DNA of 8,253 nt, from NCBI GenBank assembly GCA_037447335.1, contig JBBIGV010000102.1, positions 1 through 8,253 of the forward strand, in the 5' to 3' direction. Of the stretch, positions 1 through 6,813 are shown piece by piece; position 1 is the first letter of the stretch; each line of letters starts with the position of its first letter. The notes under the pieces were generated by a model. It searched no databases and was not told the origin of the DNA. It saw nothing but the letters and a program-made list of their open reading frames with translations. This DNA is from JBBIGV01 sp037447335 (GTDB lineage Bacteria > Bacteroidota > Ignavibacteria > Ignavibacteriales > Ignavibacteriaceae). Position numbers and translations under genes: made by a program.

Positions 1-102
1 TTTAAATTCATCGTAGCACAGATTAGTAATCTGTGCTACATTTTGGACAGCCCCTGGTGATGTAAGGAGGAGAACGACAATGAGAGTCTTCAACATATTC
101 AT
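1..102 (-). CDS. Possible exported protein, N-terminus only (runs off left edge)
   Basis: An open frame begins at ATG (100-102) 13 bp after the stop of the FG-GAP gene and stays open for 34 codons to the window edge. An AAAGG ribosome binding site lies 7 nt upstream. A second ATG at residue 3 is an alternative start. The first residues, MNMLKTLIVVLLLTSPGA, look like a signal peptide: one Lys, then a Leu/Val core, then a small-residue region. After that the frame runs through a perfect 27-bp palindrome (13-39), read as VAQITNLCY. It also runs through GGGGCTGTCCAAAA (minus strand, 41-54), which resembles an insertion-sequence terminus. The frame may therefore be a real co-transcribed secreted protein, or a signal-peptide stub interrupted by a mobile element. 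Function cannot be assigned. Confidence 0.4.
   Translation of the reverse strand, partial: MNMLKTLIVVLLLTSPGAVQNVAQITNLCYDEFK
13..39. repeat. Perfect 27-bp palindrome, REP-like
   Basis: Arms GTAGCACAGATTA (13-25) and TAATCTGTGCTAC (27-39) are perfect inverted repeats around a single G. The core ACAGATT/AATCTGT recurs at the right edge of the window (8221-8236), so this looks like a dispersed palindromic element rather than a chance hairpin. It has no T-run on either side, so it is not a classic terminator. It lies inside the possible minus-strand reading frame at the left edge. Confidence 0.75.
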
Positions 103-115
103 TTTGCTGCCTTTC

Positions 116-2224
116 TTATTTACTAAAAACTGCTTTGACAGTCTTTACGGTTGATTGTGTTATCCCCCTCACAAAATATATTCCTGATGAAACAGTTTGA
201 TCTTTATTATCAGAGCCATTCCACACAAAATTAAAATGTCCGGATGGCAGAAAACCATTCCATATTTCTTTAACACGTTGCCCTAAGATATTATAAATAC
301 TGATATTTAACACTGATGCTTCATCCAGAGTAACGGATATATTAGTATTAGGATTGAAGGGATTCGGGAAAATATTCAATGAAAAATTTTCAGGCAAATA
401 ATTCTTTTCTGAGTCAGTTCCTGTTATTAAATCATTCCTGAAGAAAAATAACCCGCCTTTTGTATTTCCAATGAAAATATCGAGGTCGCCATCACCGTCA
501 ATATCCACAAAAACCGGCGCAGCATCGCCGCCAACCCCTGCTCCCAGAACATTATCTGTTTCAAGCTGCCAGATAGGATTATTATTCGTACCACTGTTCG
601 TGTAATAAAAAATATGACCAGCCCGGTTCCCAACAAAAAGTTCTGGCTTTCCATTTCCTGTATAATCGAGCAGCAGAGGTGTACTTGAATCTCCGACATC
701 AAGAATGCTGAAGTATGAAGTATCCTCTTCAAAAATATAGTTTGATGGATTACCAACATTTCTGAACATTGAAATTCTTCCATTGAACCTGCCGATGTAA
801 AGATCAAGCAAGCCATTGCCGTTCACATCGAGTAATTTGGGGCGAGCATATAAGCCAATATCAATTATCGTGTTATCCGAACGTCTGATCTTATCAACAA
901 ACTGGAAATTTGGTGAGGTTGGTGTCCCGATATTTTCATAGTAGGAAATGGTTCCGTCAAAGTTCCCAATCAATAAATCCAAATCTCCATCGCCATCAAG
1001 ATCACCAAATGCAGGAGCAATTGATAATTCTCCCTTGATTCCGAAATACATTGAGTCAACCAGATGAAAAGCAGGATTGGTTGATGTTCCAATATTTTCG
1101 AAGAAGTGGAGCGTTCCTTCCGGGTTTTTAGCGCAGCCGATAAAAAGATCAAGATCACCGTCACCGTCAATATCAACAAATACCGGAACACTCTGAATAC
1201 CGGCATCGAGTGTTTTTAGATAATTTTGTGAAACGAGCCGGTGGTCGGGCGATTGAGGTGTTCCCCTGTTTTCATAAAACATTAATGACTGCGGTACTGT
1301 CGGATCATAAAGAACGGATACGAATAAATCCATATCACCGTCATTATCAATATCAACAAGCCTGGGCATATTAAAACCGCTTGTCCAGATGCTGTCTTCG
1401 TTTATAGGAAAAATATTTGAAACGAGTTTTATATCAGGATTTGCTGCGCTGCCCTGGTTTTCGAGATAGTACAGGCTCTTACCGAAGAAATCTCCCCAAA
1501 GCAGATCAAGATCACCATCGGCATCAAGGTCGCCAAATTCCAGAGCGCTAGCGCCATGCGGGTTATTTCCAATTCTTCCTATAATTATAATATCCTGCCA
1601 GAAGTTTGTTATGAACTTAAAGAGAAAATTTGTTGGTGTACCTATATTCTCATAAAAAGTAACCGTTCCAACAGAGTTACCGGTGATAAAGTCAAAATCC
1701 CCGTCACCGTCTACATCAACAAACAACGGGTTTGAACTGAACTCACTGAATATCGGATCTCCGAGATCATCACGAAGAGTATCAATTTCCAGTGTAAAAA
1801 AGGGAGAGCCGGCATTTCCGGTATTTCTTCTGAACTCAATAAAATTAGCAGCACCACCGGTAAAGAGATCAAAATCTCCGTCATTATCTATATCAACAAA
1901 ATAAAACCAGTTGGAAAATTTTAAACCGGGTATTGAATCGAATGAAAGAACGAATAATGGAACTTCCGGTGTGGCGATGTTTTCATACCATCCGTATGTG
2001 CCGTCGCTGTCAAGATAAAAAAGATCATAGTCGCCATCATTATCAATGTCAATAAACTGGTGTTCGGGATTGTTCATTCCTCCGGAAAATGTATTTCTTA
2101 TTATACCTTCAGAATCCGTAAAGGGAATTGAATTTAACTCTCTTGTAAAAGGCTGTGCGCAAAGGTTTGCGACAAAGACAAATCCGAATAAAATTATTCC
2201 GAATAAAATATTTCGTAGAGACAA
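116..2224 (-). CDS. Exported FG-GAP/VCBS-repeat protein with type IX secretion C-terminal domain
   Basis: This is a predicted secreted or surface protein of 702 residues. Residues 1-23 form a signal peptide (hydrophobic NILFGIILFGFVFVA, likely cleavage near LCA/Q). Ten Asp-rich calcium loops of the D-x-D-x-D-G-D-x-D type begin near residues 59, 111, 170, 232, 291, 351, 408, 466, 520 and 574. The spacing is 52-62 residues, as in FG-GAP/VCBS beta-propeller blades, and a YENIGTP-like strand usually follows each loop. The loops at 466 and 520 are degenerate (DVNGNGLLDL, DYTGNGKPEL). Residues about 612-702 form a type A sorting/FlgD-Ig-like domain (FPNPFNPNTNI, YNILGQRV, SSGIYFVR), which in this phylum directs export through the type IX system and surface attachment. 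The start is TTG: no ATG is in frame, and a TAA lies six codons upstream at 2240-2242. A weak AGGCG precedes the start, which lies inside rsmD (31-bp overlap), implying translational coupling. Role and ligand are unknown; structural or adhesive functions are typical. Confidence 0.9.
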   Translation of the reverse strand: MSLRNILFGIILFGFVFVANLCAQPFTRELNSIPFTDSEGIIRNTFSGGMNNPEHQFIDIDNDGDYDLFYLDSDGTYGWYENIATPEVPLFVLSFDSIPGLKFSNWFYFVDIDNDGDFDLFTGGAANFIEFRRNTGNAGSPFFTLEIDTLRDDLGDPIFSEFSSNPLFVDVDGDGDFDFITGNSVGTVTFYENIGTPTNFLFKFITNFWQDIIIIGRIGNNPHGASALEFGDLDADGDLDLLWGDFFGKSLYYLENQGSAANPDIKLVSNIFPINEDSIWTSGFNMPRLVDIDNDGDMDLFVSVLYDPTVPQSLMFYENRGTPQSPDHRLVSQNYLKTLDAGIQSVPVFVDIDGDGDLDLFIGCAKNPEGTLHFFENIGTSTNPAFHLVDSMYFGIKGELSIAPAFGDLDGDGDLDLLIGNFDGTISYYENIGTPTSPNFQFVDKIRRSDNTIIDIGLYARPKLLDVNGNGLLDLYIGRFNGRISMFRNVGNPSNYIFEEDTSYFSILDVGDSSTPLLLDYTGNGKPELFVGNRAGHIFYYTNSGTNNNPIWQLETDNVLGAGVGGDAAPVFVDIDGDGDLDIFIGNTKGGLFFFRNDLITGTDSEKNYLPENFSLNIFPNPFNPNTNISVTLDEASVLNISIYNILGQRVKEIWNGFLPSGHFNFVWNGSDNKDQTVSSGIYFVRGITQSTVKTVKAVFSK
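2180..2209 (-). repeat. 15-bp tandem duplication at the rsmD/FG-GAP gene overlap
   Basis: Two adjacent copies, ATTTTATTCGGAATA (2195-2209) and ATTTTATTCGGATTT (2180-2194), match at 13 of 15 bases. In the FG-GAP gene they encode ILFGI then ILFGF in the signal-peptide core. In the rsmD frame the junction of the two copies supplies the TAA stop (2194-2196). Confidence 0.85.
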
Positions 2225-2751
2225 GAATCGCCTATTACTTTAAATGGTTGTGTATTAAAGATCTCAATATCTTTTGTTTTTGTTTGGATTGATCTTTCAA
2301 CAATAATCCTGCCCTCGTCTGCAATATACAAATTTGATAAAAAGTTTTTTACTACCTTATAAATATCATCTTTGAAGAAAGGCGGATCGGCAATGATAAG
2401 GTCATAACCAGAATTTTTATAAAGCCGGGAGAATCTAAGAGCATCCGTTTTAAAGATTTTGGTTCGGTGTTCAACATTTAAGAGTTTGATATTTTCGAAC
2501 AGGTTTTTAGCTATTAAAGAATTACTCTCAACAAAGTGAACCTGAGCAGCCCCTCTGCTTAGACATTCCAGACCAAGCGAACCCGATCCGGCATATATGT
2601 CCGCAACCTTAATACCTTCAAAATCCAGGCGATTATTAATCAGATTAAAAAGCGTTTCCCGCGTGCGATCAGTTGTAGGTCTGACAAGTTTTGAATCCGG
2701 TACTTTAATCATCCTTCCCTTAAATTCGCCTGAAATAATTCTCATTCGCAT
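2194..2751 (-). CDS. rsmD: 16S rRNA (guanine(966)-N2)-methyltransferase RsmD
   Basis: This enzyme uses S-adenosylmethionine to methylate N2 of G966 in 16S rRNA during 30S assembly in the cytoplasm. At 185 residues it has normal family length. It opens with RIISGEFKGR, the usual RsmD start, followed by RPTTDRTRETLFN (24-36). The SAM-binding motif I is DIYAGSGSLGLE (51-62), with the acidic ribose-contact residue in FVES (73-76). The catalytic motif is ADPPF (121-125), the D/N-PPY/F signature of amino-methyltransferases. The first ATG is chosen because an AGGA lies 10 nt upstream; an ATG two codons later gives the classical MRIISG start and cannot be excluded. The gene sits 49 bp after the PilM-like gene. 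The partner often found downstream in other bacteria, coaD, is absent here. Confidence 0.95.
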   Translation of the reverse strand: MRMRIISGEFKGRMIKVPDSKLVRPTTDRTRETLFNLINNRLDFEGIKVADIYAGSGSLGLECLSRGAAQVHFVESNSLIAKNLFENIKLLNVEHRTKIFKTDALRFSRLYKNSGYDLIIADPPFFKDDIYKVVKNFLSNLYIADEGRIIVERSIQTKTKDIEIFNTQPFKVIGDSCLYEIFYSE

Positions 2752-2800
2752 ATAAATGTAGTCCTGATTTTTTAAATATTATGAAAATAAGAGATGAGAA

Positions 2801-3727
2801 TTAAGCCATTCTGTAGGCAATGCCTGCAGCAGGGGAGAAAGAATTAAATTTTTCAGTATAGAATTTATTAGTCGATAGTTCAGCCTCCGGAATTATATTT
2901 TTAAACGGATTATATAAAGAAAAGTTTATTCCGGTTTGTTCATTAATGGTTTTAGCAATTGCTTCAGTGATAAATTCACCGCTGATGAAAGCCGCTTCAA
3001 TCATGTTCTTGTTTATATTCTTAGAGGCGGAGGGAGTTAATTCATTTTTAATAAATTCAGGAATTTCACTTGCTGACTGTAACTGCATCACTTTAAAAAG
3101 TACTGGTTTACCGTATTGTGTAATTATAAACGATAAAAATCCCTGGCTTATATGAATGCTGAGCATTATTCCATCAACAATTGTGGTTGATGAAGCTGCA
3201 AGCGCCCTCTCAGATGAGAAGTGAACATTGTCAACAAACTTCAGACGCAGTCTGTTGCGGCTGCAAAAGTTATTGAGAAGTTGTAAATATTTTCTGTTTG
3301 TAGCAACAACAAGCGCAGTATTTGATGTTATAATATCGTTCTTCGGAATTTCAATATATTGAATTACAAGGTCTTTTGAAGAAATATAAGGATAGACAAC
3401 TGTTAACTCCCACTTAAACTCTTCCAATAAGTCCTGATGAAGCAGAGTATTGTCATACGGTAATTGTACTACGTGAAAAATGTCGAATGGCAGTGAGAAG
3501 GAAACCAGGTTAGACTTCAAGGGTTTACGGACGAGCAATTCATCATAAGCCCCCTGAAGCAATGCGATTATTTTTGTTTCTTTTTCTTTTTCGAAATTTA
3601 TCTGCTCCGTAAAATAGGCTTCATCTATGTTATTTAGATAAAACTGCCCGTTCCTGAAATTTATTTCAACAATCTGAAGTTTTGAACCGGTAATAGTAAA
3701 CCCGGCATGATTTTCGAAACTTGCCAT
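2801..3727 (-). CDS. PilM-like / DUF3822-like actin-fold protein
   Basis: This is a soluble 308-residue protein with no signal peptide or membrane segment. It reads as a diverged member of the PilM/GspL-type actin-like fold. Residues 9-22 (GFTITGSKLQIVEI) match the first phosphate-loop hairpin. Residues 79-108 (LPFDIFHVVQLP...EEFKWEL) resemble the PilM stretch just before its conserved Tyr-Pro-hydrophobic segment (here VVYPYI, 110-115). VVATNRKYLQLLNNF...LKFVD (140-166) matches the PilM subdomain core. FISGE (248-252) fits the adenosine region and SPAAGIAYRM (298-307) the final helix. The second phosphate loop around 184-200 lacks a clear DxG, so nucleotide binding is doubtful. PilM binds the cytoplasmic tail of PilN at the inner membrane. 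From memory, Bacteroidota keep a related family (DUF3822) beside rsmD, as here. The gene follows the pseudopilin-like gene by 12 bp and has only a weak ribosome site, suggesting coupled translation. The fold assignment is an inference. Confidence 0.6.
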   Translation of the reverse strand: MASFENHAGFTITGSKLQIVEINFRNGQFYLNNIDEAYFTEQINFEKEKETKIIALLQGAYDELLVRKPLKSNLVSFSLPFDIFHVVQLPYDNTLLHQDLLEEFKWELTVVYPYISSKDLVIQYIEIPKNDIITSNTALVVATNRKYLQLLNNFCSRNRLRLKFVDNVHFSSERALAASSTTIVDGIMLSIHISQGFLSFIITQYGKPVLFKVMQLQSASEIPEFIKNELTPSASKNINKNMIEAAFISGEFITEAIAKTINEQTGINFSLYNPFKNIIPEAELSTNKFYTEKFNSFSPAAGIAYRMA

Positions 3728-3739
3728 TTCAGTCTTTTA

Positions 3740-4297
3740 TTATTCCCATGAAGCAGTATTTTTCATAGCGTCGCTATCAATACTGCCGATAGTTCCGTAT
3801 CCATCAGGATCTTCAATAAGATATCTTGTCCCTATCATAATAGTTGTATCCACTCTCAATAATCTTCCGCGAGGTGTAACGACTGTATCAATCTGCATAG
3901 TTGTATCAATTGAAATAATGAAATTCTGTTGTGATCTTGGGGTACGGTAAAGACTGTCTGGTGTAAATTCACCATGTGAAAGTTTGACAAAATTGTCTGC
4001 AGATCTTCTGGTGAGTGAATCAATAGAATTTCTTACGCTGTCAACCCACGGTGAATGCAGAAATAAAATAAGTTCATCAAGGTTATCGGTAAATGATCCG
4101 TGTTTCTTTTGCCAAAGTATCTCGGCTTCCCTAAGGTTCATCATGCGAAGGCGTGCTTCGCTGCGATTATATTTTTCAGTTTGCACTACTGATTTAGGTT
4201 CAATAATAGCAACCTGAATCAGCAGGTATACAAGTACAACTATAATTACATAAAATGCGGCATGGACATACCACGGATCAGCAGATTTAGAAGCCAT
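3740..4297 (-). CDS. Single-pass membrane protein with pseudopilin-like body
   Basis: This is a protein of 185 residues whose function I do not recognise with certainty. One transmembrane helix spans about residues 13-31 (AAFYVIIVVLVYLLIQVAI) after a short cytoplasmic N-terminus; the rest should be periplasmic. Residues 41-80 read as an amphipathic helix ending in LREAEILWQKKHGSFTDNLD. This fits the pattern seen after the helix of type II/IV pseudopilins and in a Bacteroidota family of membrane proteins with AYKDKYGKYTxSFDxL-like sequence. The C-terminus (IEDPDGYGTIGS...KNTASWE) has the glycine-rich turn and terminal Trp often seen in minor pseudopilins. There is no type III prepilin cleavage motif (no G before F-x-x-x-E), so if related it is an unprocessed, anchored relative. 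The start is set by GGAGG five bases upstream. It lies 35 bp after the ComEA-like gene and 12 bp before the PilM-like gene, so all three are probably one transcript. Confidence 0.55.
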   Translation of the reverse strand: MASKSADPWYVHAAFYVIIVVLVYLLIQVAIIEPKSVVQTEKYNRSEARLRMMNLREAEILWQKKHGSFTDNLDELILFLHSPWVDSVRNSIDSLTRRSADNFVKLSHGEFTPDSLYRTPRSQQNFIISIDTTMQIDTVVTPRGRLLRVDTTIMIGTRYLIEDPDGYGTIGSIDSDAMKNTASWE

Positions 4298-4332
4298 TTT
4301 TCCTCCGGGTCAAAATTTTTATTTGAGAATGA

Positions 4333-4833
4333 TTAATCAATATAAATATACTTTTTAATTTTACTGAACTTTACTTCGCCAATTCCCTTAACATCAAGCA
4401 GTTCTTCCGGCTTGCGGAATTTGCCGCGCCTGGTGCGCAGTTCGATGATTTTTTCGGCTGTTTTTTCGCCAATTCCGGGCAGCCTTGTAAATTCTTCGAT
4501 CCCCGCTGTGTTAAGGTTTATACTTTTTTCGGCAGGGACTTCTTTAGGTCCTTTGTATTTAAAATTACGTTTGTTAAAATCTAAAACTTCCTGCTTATAG
4601 TCAACATTTTTATCATTATTAACAGCTTCTTCACCCGACTTTTTGTATTCTTCATTTATGGAGTTGAATAAACTATCAGTTTCAGAGTAGTCGAATTCAC
4701 GATAGGGGGGAGTTTCTTCATTAAGGAAAATATTTTTATAACTGAATCCGACCAGAAATACTGCAATGATAAATATCAAAACACGAAGTTCCTGAACGGT
4801 AAACCTGAGCTTCTGAGCAACTTTTTCGAACAT
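4333..4833 (-). CDS. Membrane-anchored ComEA-like helix-hairpin-helix DNA-binding protein
   Basis: This 166-residue protein has an N-terminal membrane anchor (about 17-31, VLIFIIAVFLVGFSY) and a charged linker of about 70 residues. The C-terminal ComEA-type domain (105-164) begins INLNTAGIEEFTRLPGIG and contains two helix-hairpin-helix loops, LPGIG (118-122) and VKGIG (148-152), each able to grip the DNA backbone. In transformable bacteria ComEA binds incoming duplex DNA in the periplasm and ratchets it inward; that family role fits this layout of anchor, linker and HhH. The short hydrophobic anchor is uncleaved, as in Bacillus ComEA. The start has a strong GGAGGT site. It is the first gene of the run that includes the pseudopilin-like and PilM-like genes, which supports a DNA-uptake role, but an unrelated DNA-tethering role is possible. 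I leave the gene symbol blank for that reason. Confidence 0.8.
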   Translation of the reverse strand: MFEKVAQKLRFTVQELRVLIFIIAVFLVGFSYKNIFLNEETPPYREFDYSETDSLFNSINEEYKKSGEEAVNNDKNVDYKQEVLDFNKRNFKYKGPKEVPAEKSINLNTAGIEEFTRLPGIGEKTAEKIIELRTRRGKFRKPEELLDVKGIGEVKFSKIKKYIYID

Positions 4834-4984
4834 ATCAACCTCCGCTAATATTTGTTAATGCTGCCTTAATTACTTTACTTTGAAGAAAAAAGATGTTCTA
4901 CTTCAAGTTAAATATTTGACAGAAAATCTGCAAAGATTGATTCAGTAAATTTTATGGCTGTTTAAATCACAAAATGCTAATGCA
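4834..4984 (-). promoter_or_regulatory. Intergenic region between dnaJ and the ComEA-like gene; possible promoter
   Basis: This 151-bp gap is the only large one between the heat-shock genes and the following cluster, so a promoter for the latter is expected here. One weak sigma-70-like pair is visible on the minus strand: TTGCAG (4928-4933), a 17-bp spacer and TAACTT (4905-4910). An imperfect dyad TTGAAG/CTTCAA (4880-4885 and 4901-4906) lies just downstream of it. A short hairpin AATGC-4-GCATT (4973-4986) overlaps the dnaJ stop but has no adequate T-run, so read-through from dnaJ is possible. Confidence 0.3.
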
Positions 4985-6142
4985 TTAAAAGCCTAACTTT
5001 CCAAAAAAGCTTTCGTCCTTCTCGTTTGGATTTGGTTTAAAATTCGATAATTCGGAAAGCTGCTTGAGTAATTCCCGTTCTTTTGAAGATACTTTTTTCG
5101 GGACGTCAATATTGATCCTGACAAGCTGATCGCCCGTACCGGGTTGATTAAGATGTTTAATACCTTTATCCCGCATTTTGAGCATCTTGCCGGGTGCAGT
5201 GCCGGGATCAATCTTTAAACGGGCACGTCCATTAAGAGTAGGAACTTCAATCTCACCACCAAGAACAGCCTCGGGAAAACTGATTTTCAAATCGTAAATA
5301 ATATCATCACCATCACGCACAAAATGCTCGTGGGGCGCTTCCTGGAAAACTACGATTATGTTACCCGGATGACCGCCTCTTTTACCTGCATTTCCTTCAC
5401 CCCGCAAGGTCATATAGCTTCCTTCGAATACACCTGCAGGAACATCAATCTTAACGGTAACCTCATCCTGTACCCGTCCATCTCCCATGCATTTTCTGCA
5501 TGGCTGGTCAACAACTTTGCCTTCGCCTGAGCAATTTGAACATGTTGTTATATTAACAAACTGTCCGAATACAGACCGGGAAACCGTTCTCATCTCTCCC
5601 GTTCCCTGGCATACATGACATGTTTGTGTTGAAGTACCGGCTTGTGCGCCTGTTCCATTACAGTCATTGCATTTAACCAGCTTTTTTAATTTAATTTTTT
5701 TTGATGTGCCGTGTGCAATTTCTTCAAGCGTGAGTTTAAGATTAACGCGAAGGTCTGAACCCGGCGTTCCGGTACCGCGCCTTCTGGAGCGCGACTGCCT
5801 TGAGCCGGTTTCAAAAAAGTCATCAAATATTGACCCTCCGCCAGCGCCTCCAAAAATATCAGAGAAGTGAGAGAATATATCATTAATATCCGTAAATCCT
5901 TGCGAACCGAATCCGTTTCTTACACCATCGTGCCCAAATCTGTCGTACTTAGAACGTTTATCATCATCGCTTAGAACTTCGTAGGCTTCGGCTGCTTCTT
6001 TAAATTTTTCTTCAGCTTCCTTGTTATCCGGATTTCTGTCCGGATGATATTGCATAGCAATTTTTCTGTAAGCCTTTTTTAGTTCTTCTTTCGAAGCATT
6101 CCGGCTTACACCTAATACATCATAGTAATCTCTCTTAGCCAT
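4985..6142 (-). CDS. dnaJ: Chaperone protein DnaJ
   Basis: This is a type I J-domain co-chaperone that delivers unfolded clients to DnaK and stimulates its ATPase. The 385 residues match the usual length. The J domain spans 1-70 with the essential HPD at 33-35. A Gly/Phe-rich segment follows (about 68-110, with repeated DIF), then a short basic SRQSRSRRR stretch. The zinc-finger region has four intact CxxCxGxG modules at 158-165, 175-182, 201-208 and 215-222, enough to bind two zinc ions. The client-binding beta-barrel domains and dimerisation tail complete the protein to LGF. The start ATG has AGGT five bases upstream, and that AGGT overlaps the grpE stop, so the two genes are only 5 bp apart and probably translationally coupled. 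Nothing appears truncated. Confidence 0.98.
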   Translation of the reverse strand: MAKRDYYDVLGVSRNASKEELKKAYRKIAMQYHPDRNPDNKEAEEKFKEAAEAYEVLSDDDKRSKYDRFGHDGVRNGFGSQGFTDINDIFSHFSDIFGGAGGGSIFDDFFETGSRQSRSRRRGTGTPGSDLRVNLKLTLEEIAHGTSKKIKLKKLVKCNDCNGTGAQAGTSTQTCHVCQGTGEMRTVSRSVFGQFVNITTCSNCSGEGKVVDQPCRKCMGDGRVQDEVTVKIDVPAGVFEGSYMTLRGEGNAGKRGGHPGNIIVVFQEAPHEHFVRDGDDIIYDLKISFPEAVLGGEIEVPTLNGRARLKIDPGTAPGKMLKMRDKGIKHLNQPGTGDQLVRINIDVPKKVSSKERELLKQLSELSNFKPNPNEKDESFFGKLGF

Positions 6143-6147
6143 ATTAC

Positions 6148-6795
6148 CTATTCATTATTGGAAATATCTGAATTCTCATTGGAATTATCAGCGTGCGGAT
6201 GTTCCTCTCCATCTTCACTAACCACAACTTTTGCATGTCTGATAACCCGGTCTTTATACATATAACCCTTCTCAACCTCATAAATAACCGTATGTGGAGG
6301 AACAGAATCATTTTTCTGCTGAGATACTGCCTCATGCAAATTAAAATCGAATGGTTTACCGGTTGAATCTATTTTTTTTACACCGTGTTCATCAAGCAGC
6401 TTCATTAATTTTTCATAAACGAGTTTAACGCCTTCCCCAATAGATGGAGCGTCTTTCGCATTGTTAATATGTTCAAGCGAGCGCTCAAAATCATCCACTA
6501 CGGGAAGAAGTTTTGTAATGAATGATTCAGCAGCGTAGTTGATAATGTTCAACTGATCTTTTTCAGTTCTTCTTTTATAATTTTCAAACTCCGCAGCTTT
6601 TCTTAAAAGTTTATCTTTGTAGTCAAGGTTTTCTTTTTCAAGTTCATCTATCTTTTTATTTTTGATCTCAATCTCCTTTTCAAGATTTATAAAATTCTCA
6701 TTTCTATTCACATCATTTAAATTTTCTGCTTCTACCTGGCTTTGTTCAACCTGTTCGTCATCATTTATATTCTGATTATTATTTTTATCACTCAT
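6148..6795 (-). CDS. grpE: Nucleotide exchange factor GrpE
   Basis: This is the cytoplasmic homodimer that releases ADP from DnaK and so resets the chaperone cycle. The protein has 215 residues. The N-terminus (1-35) is disordered, acidic and rich in Asn/Gln. A long coiled coil covers about 36-90 (EIEIKNKKIDELEKEN...RKAAEFENYKRRT). A four-helix bundle (LLPVVDDFERSLEH) leads to the beta domain with the GrpE signature from FDFNLHEAVSQQ (149-160) to GYMYKDRVIRHAKVVVS (177-193). The C-terminal tail is His/Asn/Glu-rich and poorly conserved. The start has GGAGGT with a rather long 10-nt spacing. It follows the hrcA stop by 18 bp, and the order hrcA-grpE-dnaJ is the classical heat-shock operon. Confidence 0.98.
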   Translation of the reverse strand: MSDKNNNQNINDDEQVEQSQVEAENLNDVNRNENFINLEKEIEIKNKKIDELEKENLDYKDKLLRKAAEFENYKRRTEKDQLNIINYAAESFITKLLPVVDDFERSLEHINNAKDAPSIGEGVKLVYEKLMKLLDEHGVKKIDSTGKPFDFNLHEAVSQQKNDSVPPHTVIYEVEKGYMYKDRVIRHAKVVVSEDGEEHPHADNSNENSDISNNE

Positions 6796-6813
6796 TTAAA
6801 GTATTACCTCCGT

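Noticed and set aside
80..154. Plus-strand 24-codon frame (MRVFNIFILLPFLF...) behind a GGAGGAGA sequence
   Set aside because: It is very short, overlaps the FG-GAP gene end in antisense, and its purine-rich start is the complement of the leucine codons of the better-supported minus-strand signal peptide. A truncated gene cannot be fully excluded.
427..1206. Other minus-strand frames inside the FG-GAP gene
   Set aside because: Out-of-frame shadows of the repeats; the main frame is unbroken with clear domain structure throughout, so no frameshift is implied.
2150..2224. Lipoprotein signal (Cys at residue 22 of the FG-GAP protein)
   Set aside because: The residue before the Cys is Leu, which breaks the lipobox requirement for Ala/Gly/Ser; signal peptidase I cleavage fits better.
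1683..2243. Plus-strand open frames opposite the FG-GAP gene
   Set aside because: Their Ser/Pro-rich product is the antisense of the repeated Asp/Gly codons; no ribosome site or family resemblance.
3984..4217. Plus-strand frame opposite the pseudopilin-like gene
   Set aside because: Antisense shadow with no ribosome site; the minus-strand gene has a strong GGAGG site and a coherent topology.
4973..4986. Hairpin AATGC-4-GCATT at the dnaJ stop as terminator
   Set aside because: Only a 5-bp AT-containing stem overlapping the stop codon, and only two T before a G; too weak to call.
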